DNA from: Sulfurovum sp.
GTDB lineage: Bacteria > Campylobacterota > Campylobacteria > Campylobacterales > Sulfurovaceae
DNA: 34,748 nucleotides
Assembly (NCBI GenBank): GCA_028684885.1
Contig: JAQUFB010000008.1
Coordinates: 1 to 34,748 of the forward strand
Direction: 5' to 3'
Position numbers and translations under genes: made by a program. Below, piece by piece: positions 24,900 to 33,843 of the stretch. Positions within the stretch are counted from its first letter, which is position 1. Every line of letters begins with the position of its first letter. The notes under the pieces were generated by a model that saw nothing but the letters and a program-made list of their open reading frames with translations, ran no database searches and was not told where the DNA came from.

Positions 24900-25349
24900 C
24901 TAGTTCCTCATTGACTCAATGGTATTTTGCAGTTTTTCAAACTCTTCGTCGGATGGAGGAGCTTGGTTGGTTCTTAGATTTTTTTCTTTGATTCTTGCAT
25001 CTGCTTCAGCGATCAATGCATCACTCTCTTCTTTTAGCTGATCTATCTTTTCGGATTCTGTAAATCTGTCTATCGTAGTTTTTGATTCCGGAGTTTCTTT
25101 GAATACCTCTTGGTAGGACTTTGGTTCATATCTATTTGGATTAGACGGTTCAGGTGCCACAAAAGGTTGACTTGAAGCTACATGATTATGTTCTGATGGA
25201 TTGTGGTTAGAAATGTTTACCGCTTTGACTATCTGAGCATTGCTTGCGGTTTGAGACTGAGTATCGTTGATATTGACAAAATAAAAGAGCCATCCGATAA
25301 GCAATAAGCCTATAGCAAATAAAATAAGTTGTGGTTTGTTTTCTGACAT
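24900..25349 (-). CDS. Single-pass membrane protein of unknown function
   Basis: 149 residues. Transmembrane helix about 7-26 (LILFAIGLLLIGWLFYFV), then a polar, low-complexity segment rich in Asn/Ser/Pro (to about 85) and a charged C-terminal coiled coil (SEKIDQLKEESDALIAEADA, then RIKEKN). TAGGGGAAAAT immediately precedes the ATG, the same kind of ribosome site as the SpvB-like gene downstream. Topology is probably N-in with an outer C-terminus. It lies between glyS and the SpvB-like gene on the same strand, but a terminator separates it from the latter. No family recognised; it could help export or anchor its neighbour, which is only inference. Confidence 0.65.
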   Translation of the reverse strand: MSENKPQLILFAIGLLLIGWLFYFVNINDTQSQTASNAQIVKAVNISNHNPSEHNHVASSQPFVAPEPSNPNRYEPKSYQEVFKETPESKTTIDRFTESEKIDQLKEESDALIAEADARIKEKNLRTNQAPPSDEEFEKLQNTIESMRN

Positions 25350-25485
25350 ATTTTCCCCTAATTCCTTGAATAGAGGAAAGTATATACTATTTTTTTTGTG
25401 TTTGTTCTGAGTCTCTTCACCAAAAGTATAGAAAACAGAATTTTATTTTGTTATTCTTCTCATCGGAGCTATATTTTCAGTTACC

Positions 25486-27534
25486 TTATATAGTGATCTC
25501 TTTGATATCGGCAATATCTCTGAATGTCTTGTAGATAGATCCGATGGTGTTGAGCCTGTTTATTTTGAGTGCCTCATCCTCTGCATTGACCATCACATCA
25601 TCAAAGTAGGCATCCAGTTCACGCTTCAGACCGAAGAGTGCATCCAGCTCCTCTTTATAGTCTTTATAGGTCGTGTTGATCACTTTTTCGTAGGCGTTGT
25701 AGAGCGTCACCTCCGCATCTTCAGCAAAGAGCGTTGTATCGATCTTCATCGGTGCATCCAGGTCTACATCTTTGGAGATGTTCGCCACACGCTTGAAGGT
25801 AGAGAACTGTTCCTTGAAGACATCGCTGCTGACGATCTCATTGAGCGCGGCAACCTTCTTGGAGATCTCGTTGATATCTCTCTCTCCCGAAGCAAGGACA
25901 GCGGCGATCACCGAAGGGTTGGCATCGAATGATTTATAGATACGCTCGATGATGAAGTCGCTGAGAAGCTGCAGATCGAACGCAGCATACTCCCCCTTGA
26001 GCAGTGCAATGACATCTTCGATATGGAAGCTCAGGTCATTTGCCGTAACGATACGCACGATACCGTTGACCGCACGGCGGAGCGCGAACGGGTCCTTGGA
26101 ACCTGTCGGTATCATGCCTATACTGAAGAGGCCGATAAGGGTATCAAGCTTGATCGCCATTGCAACGATACTGGAGAAGAGCGTGCTTGGAAGCTCTGCA
26201 CCCTCTCCTACCGGCATATACTGCTCTTTGATCGCATTGTACACAAGCTCATCTTCACCGAGTGCTTTGGCATAGTAGTACCCCATCAGCCCCTGAAGCT
26301 CGGTAAACTCATAAACCATCTCGCTCATCAGGTCGGCCTTGGCAAGCTCAACCGCTCTGTCCATCGCTTTTTCAAGCGTGGCATTATCTTTGCCGCTTTG
26401 TCCTTCCACTCTCTCCATATAGAGGCCGAGCAAGCGCATCGCAATATGTTTCTCTCTTCTGATCTTATCTTTCAGCGTCCCCAGCCCGTCAAGGAACTGC
26501 ACCTTCTCCAGCCCCTCTGTACTCAGCCCCGATTTGAGATCGTTTCGATAGAAGAAAAGGCCGTCAGCAAGCCTCGGCTTCAATACACGTTCATTCCCTG
26601 CGATCACTTTGCTGTAATCATCCGTATAGGCGTTGCTCACGACCACAAACTTGTTGGTGATCTTGCCGCCCTCAAATACCGGGAAGTAGCGCTGATGCTC
26701 TTTCATCGATGTGATGATCACTTCGGGCGGAAGTTCAAGGAACATCTCATCGAACTTTCCGACCAATGCCTTCGGGTTCTCCGTGATCGCAACCACCTCC
26801 GCAAGCAGGTCTGTATCTCTTTCGATAAAGATCCCTTCACTCTCTTCCAGTGCATCAAACTGCTCCAGGATCAGCGCTTCCCTCTTTTGGGGATACAGCA
26901 TGACCGCACCCTCTGCCAATATCTCTTCATAGGCATCGATACTCGGCACTTCCACCGCATCGTAGTTGACCATACGGTGCAGATAGGTCTTCGTACCGCT
27001 CTGTACGCCAAAGAGTTCTACGGGTACAGACACCTCACCCATCCTTACCTGAAGCCATCTGAGAGGGCGGATAAACTCATCGCTTCGTGATCCCCATCTC
27101 ATCATTTTGCCGAATGCCATCGACGCGATCCACTTCTCCAGCATCTCCTGCAGCAACACCGTTGTCTCGGCACCCTTCTCCTCTTTTTTGAAGAAAAGCA
27201 CCTCACGGCCGTTGTTCTCCGCACGTCCAAGCGCATCGATACTCACACCGCATTTACGAGCAAACCCTTCGGCTGCCTTGGTCGGCTCACCCTCTTTGAA
27301 TGCAGCAGCCACGGGAGGTCCCATCAGTTCGATCGTCTGATCTTCCTGTTTTTCCGGCATCGCACCGTGTTTGAGTACCAGTCTTCTGGGGGTATAGATA
27401 AACTCGAACGCACAACTGAGTTTATACTCATCCAGCAGATTTTGCCAGGCGTTTTCGATATGATTTACGATCTTCAACAGTGGTATTGCGGGTAGCTCTT
27501 CTACTCCGACTTCGATAAGGAGAGGTTGTGTCAT
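25486..27534 (-). CDS. glyS: Glycyl-tRNA synthetase beta subunit
   Basis: 682 residues, typical for the beta chain of the alpha2beta2 bacterial GlyRS, which charges tRNA-Gly and recognises the tRNA. Start MTQPLLIEVGVEELPAIPL is the family N-terminus. Further motifs: IYTPRRLVLK, ELMGPPVAAAFKEG, KTYLHRMVN, EHQRYFPVFEGG, VVSNAYTDDYSKVIAGNERV (then LKPRLADGLFFYRND), ELQGLMGYYYA, PTGSKDPFALRRAVNGIVRI, and the C-terminal anticodon-binding region. The alpha subunit glyQ is not in the window. AGGA precedes the ATG by nine bases; a nested hairpin lies upstream at 27618-27657. Confidence 0.97.
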   Translation of the reverse strand: MTQPLLIEVGVEELPAIPLLKIVNHIENAWQNLLDEYKLSCAFEFIYTPRRLVLKHGAMPEKQEDQTIELMGPPVAAAFKEGEPTKAAEGFARKCGVSIDALGRAENNGREVLFFKKEEKGAETTVLLQEMLEKWIASMAFGKMMRWGSRSDEFIRPLRWLQVRMGEVSVPVELFGVQSGTKTYLHRMVNYDAVEVPSIDAYEEILAEGAVMLYPQKREALILEQFDALEESEGIFIERDTDLLAEVVAITENPKALVGKFDEMFLELPPEVIITSMKEHQRYFPVFEGGKITNKFVVVSNAYTDDYSKVIAGNERVLKPRLADGLFFYRNDLKSGLSTEGLEKVQFLDGLGTLKDKIRREKHIAMRLLGLYMERVEGQSGKDNATLEKAMDRAVELAKADLMSEMVYEFTELQGLMGYYYAKALGEDELVYNAIKEQYMPVGEGAELPSTLFSSIVAMAIKLDTLIGLFSIGMIPTGSKDPFALRRAVNGIVRIVTANDLSFHIEDVIALLKGEYAAFDLQLLSDFIIERIYKSFDANPSVIAAVLASGERDINEISKKVAALNEIVSSDVFKEQFSTFKRVANISKDVDLDAPMKIDTTLFAEDAEVTLYNAYEKVINTTYKDYKEELDALFGLKRELDAYFDDVMVNAEDEALKINRLNTIGSIYKTFRDIADIKEITI

Positions 27535-27617
27535 CTTTTAGATTCCTATACTATCAATAATAATACGTGATTTTATCCAAAAGTAAGTAAATAGGGGGTT
27601 AGTAGTACCGGTATAGT

Positions 27618-27657
27618 GATCACTCGCAGCATCTCCAATTACAGGAGAGGAGTGATC
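27618..27657. other. Nested hairpin between DUF2798 gene and glyS
   Basis: Outer arms GATCACTC (27618-27625) and GAGTGATC (27650-27657), inner arms TCTCC (27632-27636) and GGAGA (27644-27648), both perfect. No T-run follows on the minus strand. It may end the upstream transcript or form part of a glyS leader, though a TAAAAT-like -10 box lies between it and glyS. Confidence 0.45.
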
Positions 27658-27676
27658 GCCGGAGAAAAGATCTGCC

Positions 27677-27901
27677 CTACTTCGAAGCGATCTTTACGGC
27701 CAGTTTCCGCGCAAAAGGAAAGACGATTAGAATCGAGGGAAATGCAACCGCCCAGGCTACGATCCATGCATGCGTCCAGATAGCCATAAAGTGTTCTACC
27801 ATCCCAAGATTGATAAACGAAATAGCTCCGGACATAATAAAACTCATAATCCCGGAAAGCAAAAAAGCCTGTACATAATAAAGATACTTGGCCGAAATCA
27901 T
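27677..27901 (-). CDS. DUF2798 family small membrane protein
   Basis: 74 residues from the ATG at 27901 (a GTG one codon earlier is also possible); GGAGG lies four bases upstream. Two transmembrane helices: YYVQAFLLSGIMSFIMSGAI (about 8-28) and WTHAWIVAWAVAFPSILIVF (about 43-62), then a basic tail RKLAVKIASK. The pattern of the two helices with the FVxxxxM-type middle and the W in the second helix fits DUF2798, a family of small inner-membrane proteins of unknown function. It lies 63 bp from the 51-residue membrane protein gene. Confidence 0.8.
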   Translation of the reverse strand: MISAKYLYYVQAFLLSGIMSFIMSGAISFINLGMVEHFMAIWTHAWIVAWAVAFPSILIVFPFARKLAVKIASK

Positions 27902-27964
27902 CACTCCTCCTTCATTTCTGTAATGATGCCGATAGGCAAACTTTTTAATGATCGCGATAAAACA

Positions 27965-28120
27965 TTATGATGATCTGCTATCATCTTGCATCTCGCTCAT
28001 ATCCTTGCGTCTTCCCTCATCGTCAAACTTGCTTCTAAAATAGTTTCTGATGATCACAAAGGTCATCAATGCAAACAGCATGAAAGCAAAAATATAAAAG
28101 ATATCTCCAAACCCCATCAT
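27965..28120 (-). CDS. Unlisted 51-residue membrane protein, coupled to trmL
   Basis: ATG at 28118-28120 (ATG-ATG pair; the second is also possible), with GAAGGAAGA as ribosome site. The ATG overlaps the trmL stop TGA in the form ATGA, a usual sign of translational coupling. The peptide starts MMGFGDIFYIFAFMLFALMT (one transmembrane helix about 5-26, FYIFAFMLFALMTFVII), then a basic-acidic soluble tail RNYFRSKFDDEGRRKDMSEM ending DDSRSS. Good codon use and a coherent topology argue that it is real. No family known to me; similar short proteins with this pattern may be unannotated. Confidence 0.6.
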   Translation of the reverse strand: MMGFGDIFYIFAFMLFALMTFVIIRNYFRSKFDDEGRRKDMSEMQDDSRSS

Positions 28121-28611
28121 TCTTCCTTCAGTGTATTGGGGATTTTGATCTTTTCAAATCCCTCGTAGTTCTGACGCAGCGCCTCATAGGTCACGATCCC
28201 TACACTTACCCCGAGGTTGAGGCTGCGCCCGGCCCCTCCCATCGGAATGGTGATACAGTTTTCGGGATGTTCCAGCAATACCCTCTCGTCGATCCCTTTA
28301 CTTTCCGAACCAAAAAGGATATAGTCACCCTTGTTGAAGGTTGCTTCAAAATAGAGTTTGTCTGTTTTGGTTGTCGCCATATGGGTATGCTCATCGATCG
28401 GGTGTGCCGCCAGAAACTCCTCGAAACTTTCCCAGACCACCAGGTCAAGATGCTTCCAGTAGTCCAGACCGGCACGCCTGACCGCCTTGTCATCGATATC
28501 GAAACCGATCGGTTTGATCAGGTGAAGCGTGGCGCCGAGATTGACACAGAGACGACCGATCGTCCCCGTATTCTGAGGGATCATCGGTTCTACAAGCACA
28601 ATATTGAACAT
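28117..28611 (-). CDS. trmL: tRNA (cytidine(34)-2'-O)-methyltransferase
   Basis: 164 residues, usual length for TrmL, a SPOUT-fold dimer that methylates the 2'-O of the wobble base in tRNA-Leu species. Motifs: NIVLVEPMIPQNTGTIGRLC at the start, IKPIGFDIDDKAVRRAGLDYW, ILFGSESKGI, and the knot IPMGGAGRSLNLGVSVGIVTYEALRQ (within residues about 125-152). Starts 2 bp after the purU stop without its own clear ribosome site, suggesting coupling; its own stop overlaps the start of a small membrane protein. Confidence 0.95.
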   Translation of the reverse strand: MFNIVLVEPMIPQNTGTIGRLCVNLGATLHLIKPIGFDIDDKAVRRAGLDYWKHLDLVVWESFEEFLAAHPIDEHTHMATTKTDKLYFEATFNKGDYILFGSESKGIDERVLLEHPENCITIPMGGAGRSLNLGVSVGIVTYEALRQNYEGFEKIKIPNTLKEE

Positions 28612-28613
28612 GA

Positions 28614-29450
28614 CTAGAACACGATCGTTTTGTTTCCGTGGACAAACACACGGTCATTGAGCACATAGGAGAGCGCGCGGGAGAGTACCACCTTTTCCAC
28701 GTCACGCCCTGCCCTTTGCATATCCCTCCACTCCATACGGTGGTTGACGGGGATCACGTCCTGTGCGATGATCGGACCTTCGTCCAGATCATCGGTCACA
28801 TAGTGCGCGGTAGCACCGATAATCTTCACCCCCCTATCATGCGCCTGCTTATAAGGGTTTGCACCGATAAATGCCGGGAGGAAGGAGTGATGGATATTGA
28901 TGATCTTGCGAGGATAAGCTGTGACAAACTTCGGCGTCAGGATACGCATATATTTTGCAAGTACGATAAAATCAAACTCAAATGTATCGATCAGCTCCAT
29001 CACTTTGGCTTCATGTTCCTCCCTGTTCATCCCGTCAGCAGGAATACAGAAGAATGGAATATCAAAACGGCGGACAAGTGTTTCAAGGGTATCATGGTTT
29101 GCGATCACACACTCGATCTGTGCATCCAGTTCACCATCCGCATGACGGATAAGGATATCACCTAGGGCATGGGACTCTTTGGTGGCCATCAGTATGATCT
29201 TTTTAGGCTTTGGGACGATCACTTTGATATCTGCATCTTCGGGGACAGTTGCCTTCAGTTCCGCCAAAAGCTCCTGGGGTTCAAACCTCCCTGTCACGAC
29301 AGAACGCATAAAAAATCTTCCGCTGTCTTTATCTACAAACTCACGGTTGGAGTCAATGTTCAGATCTTTTTCAAAAAAAACTTTCGAGATCTTATAGACC
29401 AGCCCCTTTGCATCATTACAGTCGATCAGGACCCTTGCTTTTGTTTCCAT
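28614..29450 (-). CDS. purU: Formyltetrahydrofolate deformylase
   Basis: 278 residues from the ATG at 29450 (METKARVLIDC), which has AAGGG nine bases upstream; in-frame ATGs at 29474 and 29471 lack this. N-terminal ACT domain (about 1-80), then a formyltransferase-like domain with IINIHHSFLPAFIGANPY and HYVTDDLDEGPII, containing the catalytic Asn/His/Asp triad type, and LRRFDIPFFC-like segments. The enzyme hydrolyses 10-formyl-THF to formate and THF. It is first in a minus-strand run with trmL and the small membrane protein. The N-terminal ACT domain suggests amino-acid control (Gly/Met in E. coli). Confidence 0.95.
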   Translation of the reverse strand: METKARVLIDCNDAKGLVYKISKVFFEKDLNIDSNREFVDKDSGRFFMRSVVTGRFEPQELLAELKATVPEDADIKVIVPKPKKIILMATKESHALGDILIRHADGELDAQIECVIANHDTLETLVRRFDIPFFCIPADGMNREEHEAKVMELIDTFEFDFIVLAKYMRILTPKFVTAYPRKIINIHHSFLPAFIGANPYKQAHDRGVKIIGATAHYVTDDLDEGPIIAQDVIPVNHRMEWRDMQRAGRDVEKVVLSRALSYVLNDRVFVHGNKTIVF

Positions 29451-29571
29451 GTATGTTACCCTTGACACCATCATTTATCTATCGATTATTCTAAAAGTAT
29501 AGAGAAAAAAGAAAAACCATTATTTTAATGCGGCAAATTGCTGCACACACTATAGCGATCTCTTAATAAAA

Positions 29572-29586
29572 TTGCCATGGTGGCAA
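29572..29586 (-). terminator. leuB terminator hairpin
   Basis: On the minus strand TTGCCA-cca-TGGCAA followed by TTTTATTAAG; outer stems TATTAA/TTAATA extend it. A good intrinsic terminator about 50 bp past the leuB stop. Confidence 0.55.
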
Positions 29587-29602
29587 CTCTATTAAAAGAG
29601 GC

Positions 29603-29623
29603 GAAACGAACGTTATTCGTTTC
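29603..29623. terminator. Second hairpin after leuB
   Basis: GAAACGAA (29603-29610) and TTCGTTTC (29616-29623), perfect 8-bp stem with a 5-base loop, 12 bp past the leuB stop. With the hairpin at 29572 it makes a tandem structure. Confidence 0.45.
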
Positions 29624-29635
29624 ATCCCCTGCTTA

Positions 29636-30706
29636 TTATTTGGATGCATAATCGGCGATGATATCACCGATCTCACTGCATGAACAGATCTCTTTTGCAT
29701 CATAGTCACCCAGGTCTCCCGTACGATAGCCGTCCGCAAGCGCCTTTTTGATCGCTTCATCGATCCTGTCCGCAGCTTTCTCTTCACCAAGCGCATAACG
29801 CAGCATCATGCTGGCGCTTGAGATTGTAGCAAGAGGGTTGGCAATCCCCTGCCCTGCGATATCCGGCGCCGAACCGTGGATCGGTTCATAAAGCCCTACG
29901 CCTTTGCCTGTACTTGCACTCGGAAGAAGCCCGATCGAACCGCTGAGCATACTTGCCGCATCCGAGAGGATATCACCGAAGATATTCCCAGTCAAAATCA
30001 CGTCGAACTGTTTGGGCGCACGGATCAGCTGCATTGCGGCATTGTCCACATACATATGCGTCAATTCGACTTCAGGGTACCTTTTTGCTACCTCTTCCAC
30101 GATCTCTCTCCAGAACTGGCTCACCTCAAGCACATTCGCCTTGTCAACGGAACAGACACGCTTGTTGCGTTTCATCGCGATATCAAATGCCACGACAGCA
30201 ATACGCTCTACCTCTTCACGGGTATAGACCATTGTGTTGTACGCCTTGTCCCCCTCGATCGCTCTTGGCTGACCGAAATAGATACCGCCTGTCAGCTCAC
30301 GCACCACCATGATATCTACACCTCTGATCACCTCGGGTTTGAGAGTCGAGGCATTGACGAGCTCATCATAGACCATTGCCGGGCGGAGGTTTGCAAATGT
30401 TCCCATCTCTTTGCGGAGACCAAGAAGGCCTGTTTCAGGACGAAGGTGTCTCTCCAGGTTATCCCACTTTGGTCCGCCGATCGCACCGAAAAGGACTGCA
30501 TCGCACTTCTTGACACCCTGGATCGTCTCATCCGGCAATGGCACACCCGTTTCATCAATCGCCGCTCCCCCAAGAAGCATCTCCTCATATCTCAGAGTAA
30601 ATCCCTCTTTAACCGATACAGCATCCAATACCTTGATCGCCTCATCGACGATCTCGGGACCGATCCCATCACCTTTAATCACTCCGATTCTATAACTGTT
30701 ACTCAT
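29636..30706 (-). CDS. leuB: 3-isopropylmalate dehydrogenase
   Basis: 356 residues, normal for LeuB. It oxidises and decarboxylates 3-isopropylmalate with NAD to 2-oxoisocaproate, the third step of leucine synthesis, in the cytoplasm. Motifs: [48 protein letters not shown] (substrate Arg residues), [32 protein letters not shown], and the Mg site [19 protein letters not shown], then [20 protein letters not shown]. leuD starts upstream on the same strand with a 17-bp gap to leuB, so the two are one operon. The terminator pair follows. Confidence 0.97.
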   Translation of the reverse strand: MSNSYRIGVIKGDGIGPEIVDEAIKVLDAVSVKEGFTLRYEEMLLGGAAIDETGVPLPDETIQGVKKCDAVLFGAIGGPKWDNLERHLRPETGLLGLRKEMGTFANLRPAMVYDELVNASTLKPEVIRGVDIMVVRELTGGIYFGQPRAIEGDKAYNTMVYTREEVERIAVVAFDIAMKRNKRVCSVDKANVLEVSQFWREIVEEVAKRYPEVELTHMYVDNAAMQLIRAPKQFDVILTGNIFGDILSDAASMLSGSIGLLPSASTGKGVGLYEPIHGSAPDIAGQGIANPLATISSASMMLRYALGEEKAADRIDEAIKKALADGYRTGDLGDYDAKEICSCSEIGDIIADYASK

Positions 30707-30723
30707 ACTATATATAACCTTTT

Positions 30724-31218
30724 TTACGCTTGTTGTTTTGCGATTTCTTGTTTTGCATAATTGATCAATCCACCCGCATCAACGAGCTCCTGCATAAATG
30801 CAGGAATCGGTGTGAACTTGTAAGTTTTCGCCTGAGTTACATTGATGATCTCGCCTGCATCCATATCAATACGGATCGTGTCACCTTCCTCTATCTCTTC
30901 AGCTTCAGGAAGTTCAAAAATAGGCAATCCCATATTGAATGCATTTCTATAGAAGATACGTGCGAACGTGGGTGCAACAACAGCTGCAACACCTGCTGCT
31001 TTCAATGCGATAGGTGCGTGTTCTCTGCTTGAACCGCAGCCGAAATTTTCACCTGCTACGATGATATCCCCTTCACGCATATGATTTACAAATGACGGAT
31101 CTGCATCCTCCATCACGTGTTTTGCCAACTCTGACGGCTCAGAAGTATTAAGATATCTTGCTGCGATGATCAAATCTGTATCGATGTTGTCACCAAATTT
31201 CCAAACTTTACCTTGCAA
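30724..31218 (-). CDS. leuD: 3-isopropylmalate dehydratase small subunit (TTG start)
   Basis: 164 residues from a TTG at 31218, reading [25 protein letters not shown] lies seven bases upstream. No ATG or GTG is in frame in the right place: the frame stays open to 31497 but there it runs over the divergent rpoD start. Typical LeuD proteins begin with the [13 protein letters not shown] strand, which fixes the start. Motifs: [46 protein letters not shown]. It binds LeuC to isomerise 2-isopropylmalate to 3-isopropylmalate. leuB follows after 17 bp. Confidence 0.93.
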   Translation of the reverse strand: MQGKVWKFGDNIDTDLIIAARYLNTSEPSELAKHVMEDADPSFVNHMREGDIIVAGENFGCGSSREHAPIALKAAGVAAVVAPTFARIFYRNAFNMGLPIFELPEAEEIEEGDTIRIDMDAGEIINVTQAKTYKFTPIPAFMQELVDAGGLINYAKQEIAKQQA

Positions 31219-31324
31219 AATCCATTCCTTACAATGAGGCTCAACCCCAAAAAATATTTTCGCGATTATAGCCAAAAAAACAGAAATCACCAAATAACCC
31301 CTATCATTTCGAACAAAATTTCGG

Positions 31325-31330
31325 TATAAT
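31325..31330 (+). promoter_or_regulatory. -10 box for rpoD
   Basis: TATAAT in cggTATAATcc, 54 bases before the rpoD ATG, with AT-rich sequence before it; the 5' UTR ends in AAGGAAAGTT. A leuD promoter would lie in the same 166-bp divergent gap. Confidence 0.55.
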
Positions 31331-31384
31331 CCAACCTTAATATTCACTGAGTTAAACAGAGAACTCTTACGAACAAGGAAAGTT

Positions 31385-33241
31385 ATGGCAGCAGTAAAAG
31401 ACAGTATGAAAAGTATAGAGACACTATTTGCATCCAGAAAAAAAGGTGATGCGATCACACTTGAAAACATCGCAAAAGAATTCAACAAACAAATCACCGC
31501 TGCACAGGCAAAAAAAATCTACAAATTATCCCTCGATAATAAAATAGATATCGTAAGTTCATCCGAATATGCCAAGCTCCTCTCTACACAACAGGCTGAA
31601 AAAATCGAAGAAGCAAGAAAAAAAATTGCAGCCGGAGAAGAGCTGGATGAGTTTGATCTCCAAAAAGAGAAGGAACTCCTTGAATGGAGCCGTTCTGACT
31701 CGCCTGTACGTATGTACCTGCGTGAAATGGGAAAAATCCCTCTGCTCACCAAAGAGGAGGAGGTAGAACTTTCCCAAAGGATCGAAGAGGGAGAGAATAT
31801 CATCCTTGATGCGATCTGTTCTGTCCCCTATCTGATAGACTACATTCTTAACTATAAAGGGCCTCTTTTGAACCGCGAAAGAAGGGTAAAAGAGCTCTTC
31901 AAAAGTTTTGAAGATGATAAGGGAAGTAACTCAGACAAAGAGGATGACGATAACGATGATGATGAAGAGAATGAAAATTCACCCAAAGATGATAGCAGAG
32001 TAAAACAGGTTGTAGACAGCTTCAAGCAGCTGGAGAAAGCCAAAAAAGAGTGGATGAAAGCACGTGAAGAGATGCTCAAGATCATGGAAAAGGAGAGTGA
32101 TGAAGAGGTGATCCTTCATGAACGCCTTAAAGTGGCTTTCAAAAAAGAGCTGCTTAAACGTGCCCTGATCAATCTCGGGCCGACATCAAAACTGATTAAC
32201 GAACTGGTAAAGGCGATGGAGACTGCTCTCACCAGTGATGACAGCTTTGAAAGAGAGCTCAAGCGTCTTGAGTACAAACTTCCGCTCTTCAATGACATCC
32301 TGAAAAAAAACCATCAGAAGATTCTGGACAACATTATCAATATGGATAAAGAGGATATTATTGATGCGGTCCCGGAAACCACCATGGTAAGTACCTATGT
32401 GGAGATCAAAAAGCTTTTTGAAACGCGCGAAGCGAGTAAGGGCGGGTTTGACCTGAGCGAGGAGAAACTCGAAGAGGTACTCAACCAGATCCGCCAGGGT
32501 AAAGCGAAAAGCGAAAAAGCCAAAACACGTATGGCCAAGTCAAACCTGAGACTGGTCGTATCGATCGCCAAACGCTATACGAACCGCGGACTTCCCTTCC
32601 TTGATCTGATCCAGGAAGGGAATATCGGGCTGATGAAAGCCGTTGACAAGTTCGAGTACGAGAAGGGATACAAGTTCTCCACCTACGCGACATGGTGGAT
32701 CCGCCAGGCGATCAGCCGTGCGATCGCGGACCAGGCACGTACGATCCGTATCCCGATCCATATGATCGAAACGATCAACCGTATCAACAAGATCATCCGT
32801 AAACATCTCCAGGAGACAGGAAGAGAACCTGATCTTGAAACGATCGCAGAAGAGGTGGGGCTCTCTGTCGACAAGGTCAAGAATGTCATCAAGATCACCA
32901 AGGAACCGGTCAGCCTTGAGACGCCGGTAGGGGATGAGGATGACGGAAGGTTCGGGGACTTTATTGAAGACAAAGATACGCTCAGCCCTACAGATGCCGT
33001 ACTCAAAGATGACCTCAACCTTCAGATCGATGAAGTGCTTGACCAGCTGAATGAAAGAGAAAAAGCCGTGATCCGTATGAGATTCGGACTGCTTGAAGAT
33101 GAAAGCGACAGAACCCTTGAAGAGATCGGCAAAGAGCTCAATGTTACCCGTGAACGTGTACGTCAGATCGAAAGCTCGGCGATTAAAAAACTGAAACACC
33201 CCAAAGTCGGAAGAAAACTCAAAAACTATATCGAGGAGTAA
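31385..33241 (+). CDS. rpoD: RNA polymerase primary sigma factor RpoD
   Basis: 618 residues. Region 1.1-like N-terminus, region 1.2 ([20 protein letters not shown]), then an acidic stretch (about 178-200, [14 protein letters not shown]) in the non-conserved insert, and the conserved block [60 protein letters not shown] (regions 2.1-2.4). Regions 3 and 4 follow, with the -35 helix-turn-helix [20 protein letters not shown] near 590. It directs promoter recognition in growing cells. AAGGA lies before the ATG. Confidence 0.97.
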   Translation: MAAVKDSMKSIETLFASRKKGDAITLENIAKEFNKQITAAQAKKIYKLSLDNKIDIVSSSEYAKLLSTQQAEKIEEARKKIAAGEELDEFDLQKEKELLEWSRSDSPVRMYLREMGKIPLLTKEEEVELSQRIEEGENIILDAICSVPYLIDYILNYKGPLLNRERRVKELFKSFEDDKGSNSDKEDDDNDDDEENENSPKDDSRVKQVVDSFKQLEKAKKEWMKAREEMLKIMEKESDEEVILHERLKVAFKKELLKRALINLGPTSKLINELVKAMETALTSDDSFERELKRLEYKLPLFNDILKKNHQKILDNIINMDKEDIIDAVPETTMVSTYVEIKKLFETREASKGGFDLSEEKLEEVLNQIRQGKAKSEKAKTRMAKSNLRLVVSIAKRYTNRGLPFLDLIQEGNIGLMKAVDKFEYEKGYKFSTYATWWIRQAISRAIADQARTIRIPIHMIETINRINKIIRKHLQETGREPDLETIAEEVGLSVDKVKNVIKITKEPVSLETPVGDEDDGRFGDFIEDKDTLSPTDAVLKDDLNLQIDEVLDQLNEREKAVIRMRFGLLEDESDRTLEEIGKELNVTRERVRQIESSAIKKLKHPKVGRKLKNYIEE

Positions 33242-33290
33242 TCACAACTCCTCTCAAATGGGCTTATATTTCAGCATCTGTAAAATATGC

Positions 33291-33506
33291 CTATTGGTCC
33301 GAGATATATCCTACCGTACCCCCTACTACCGTACCGACAGCCGCACCTTTCAGGACATTCCCTCCGGTCACGCCGGATACGACAGCACCGCTCGCTGCAC
33401 CGACCAAGGCGCCTTTTTTGGTATTTGGACTGGGTTGTCCGCAACCGAGCATCATCCACACTAAAGCAAATGCCAAAAAGATTTTTTTAATATCTACGTT
33501 TTGCAT
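33291..33506 (-). CDS. Glycine-zipper lipoprotein
   Basis: 71 residues. Lipoprotein signal with lipobox WMMLGC (lipid Cys22), then a Gly/Ala/Val-rich segment (about 32-66) with GALVGAASGAVVSGVTGGNV and GAAVGTVVGGTVGYISDQ, the small-residue spacing of glycine-zipper families (YMGG/2TM type). +2 is Gly, so outer-membrane sorting is likely. These small proteins often form paired helices in the envelope. AAAGGAG precedes the ATG by seven bases and a TATAAT lies on the minus strand at 33542-33537. Convergent with rpoD. Confidence 0.82.
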   Translation of the reverse strand: MQNVDIKKIFLAFALVWMMLGCGQPSPNTKKGALVGAASGAVVSGVTGGNVLKGAAVGTVVGGTVGYISDQ

Positions 33507-33601
33507 ACCGGCTCCTTTTATTTACAATCTTGTTTCATTATAACATAAAAGAGCGGAGTCGGTATACGGTTTTCCGATATGCAGGATATGATTCGAACAT
33601 C

Positions 33602-33689
33602 ATTTGTATCTACAAGTACCTGAAGCGGACAGGTGCACAGCAATGCAATCAAATATAAGGAGGCTCTTCAGGCACTTGTAGATACAAAT
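33602..33689. repeat. Inverted repeat with 24-bp arms
   Basis: Arms 33602-33625 and 33666-33689 pair with one mismatch (33618 with 33673); the loop is 40 bases. Arm ends are ATTTGTATCTAC outside and CTGAAG inside. No T-run follows, so it is not a standard terminator. It could be a mobile-element remnant, a structured RNA, or a protein binding site. Confidence 0.7.
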
Positions 33690-33805
33690 CAGCCGATATT
33701 CAACCGTTCAGTCTCTCTCCTGACCAAAGTATAGCGTAGAGAGACCCGTTTATTTAACACCTTTTGATTATTTTTTAACCAATATCAAAATAGAGCAGAG
33801 TTCGT

Positions 33806-33811
33806 TATAAT
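33806..33811 (+). promoter_or_regulatory. -10 box for cinA-like gene
   Basis: TATAAT 32 bases before the ATG at 33844, in AT-rich sequence. Confidence 0.5.
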
Positions 33812-33843
33812 ACGCAAAAAAATGCTCTTCCAAAAGGAACAGA

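Larger units (their letters stand above)
33507..33843. other. 337-bp intergenic region with long inverted repeat
   Basis: Holds the promoter of the lipoprotein gene (minus TATAAT at 33537-33542), the 24-bp-arm inverted repeat at 33602-33689, a GTCTCTC/GAGAGAC pair further on (about 33709-33745), and the cinA-like promoter TATAAT (33806-33811). No long coding frame is convincing. Confidence 0.6.

Noticed and set aside
26023-27090. Plus-strand frame of 355 codons in glyS
   Set aside because: Shadow of glyS; no ribosome site and no recognisable domain.
31219-31497. Upstream extension of leuD
   Set aside because: Runs through the rpoD promoter and start, and the sequence does not look like LeuD.
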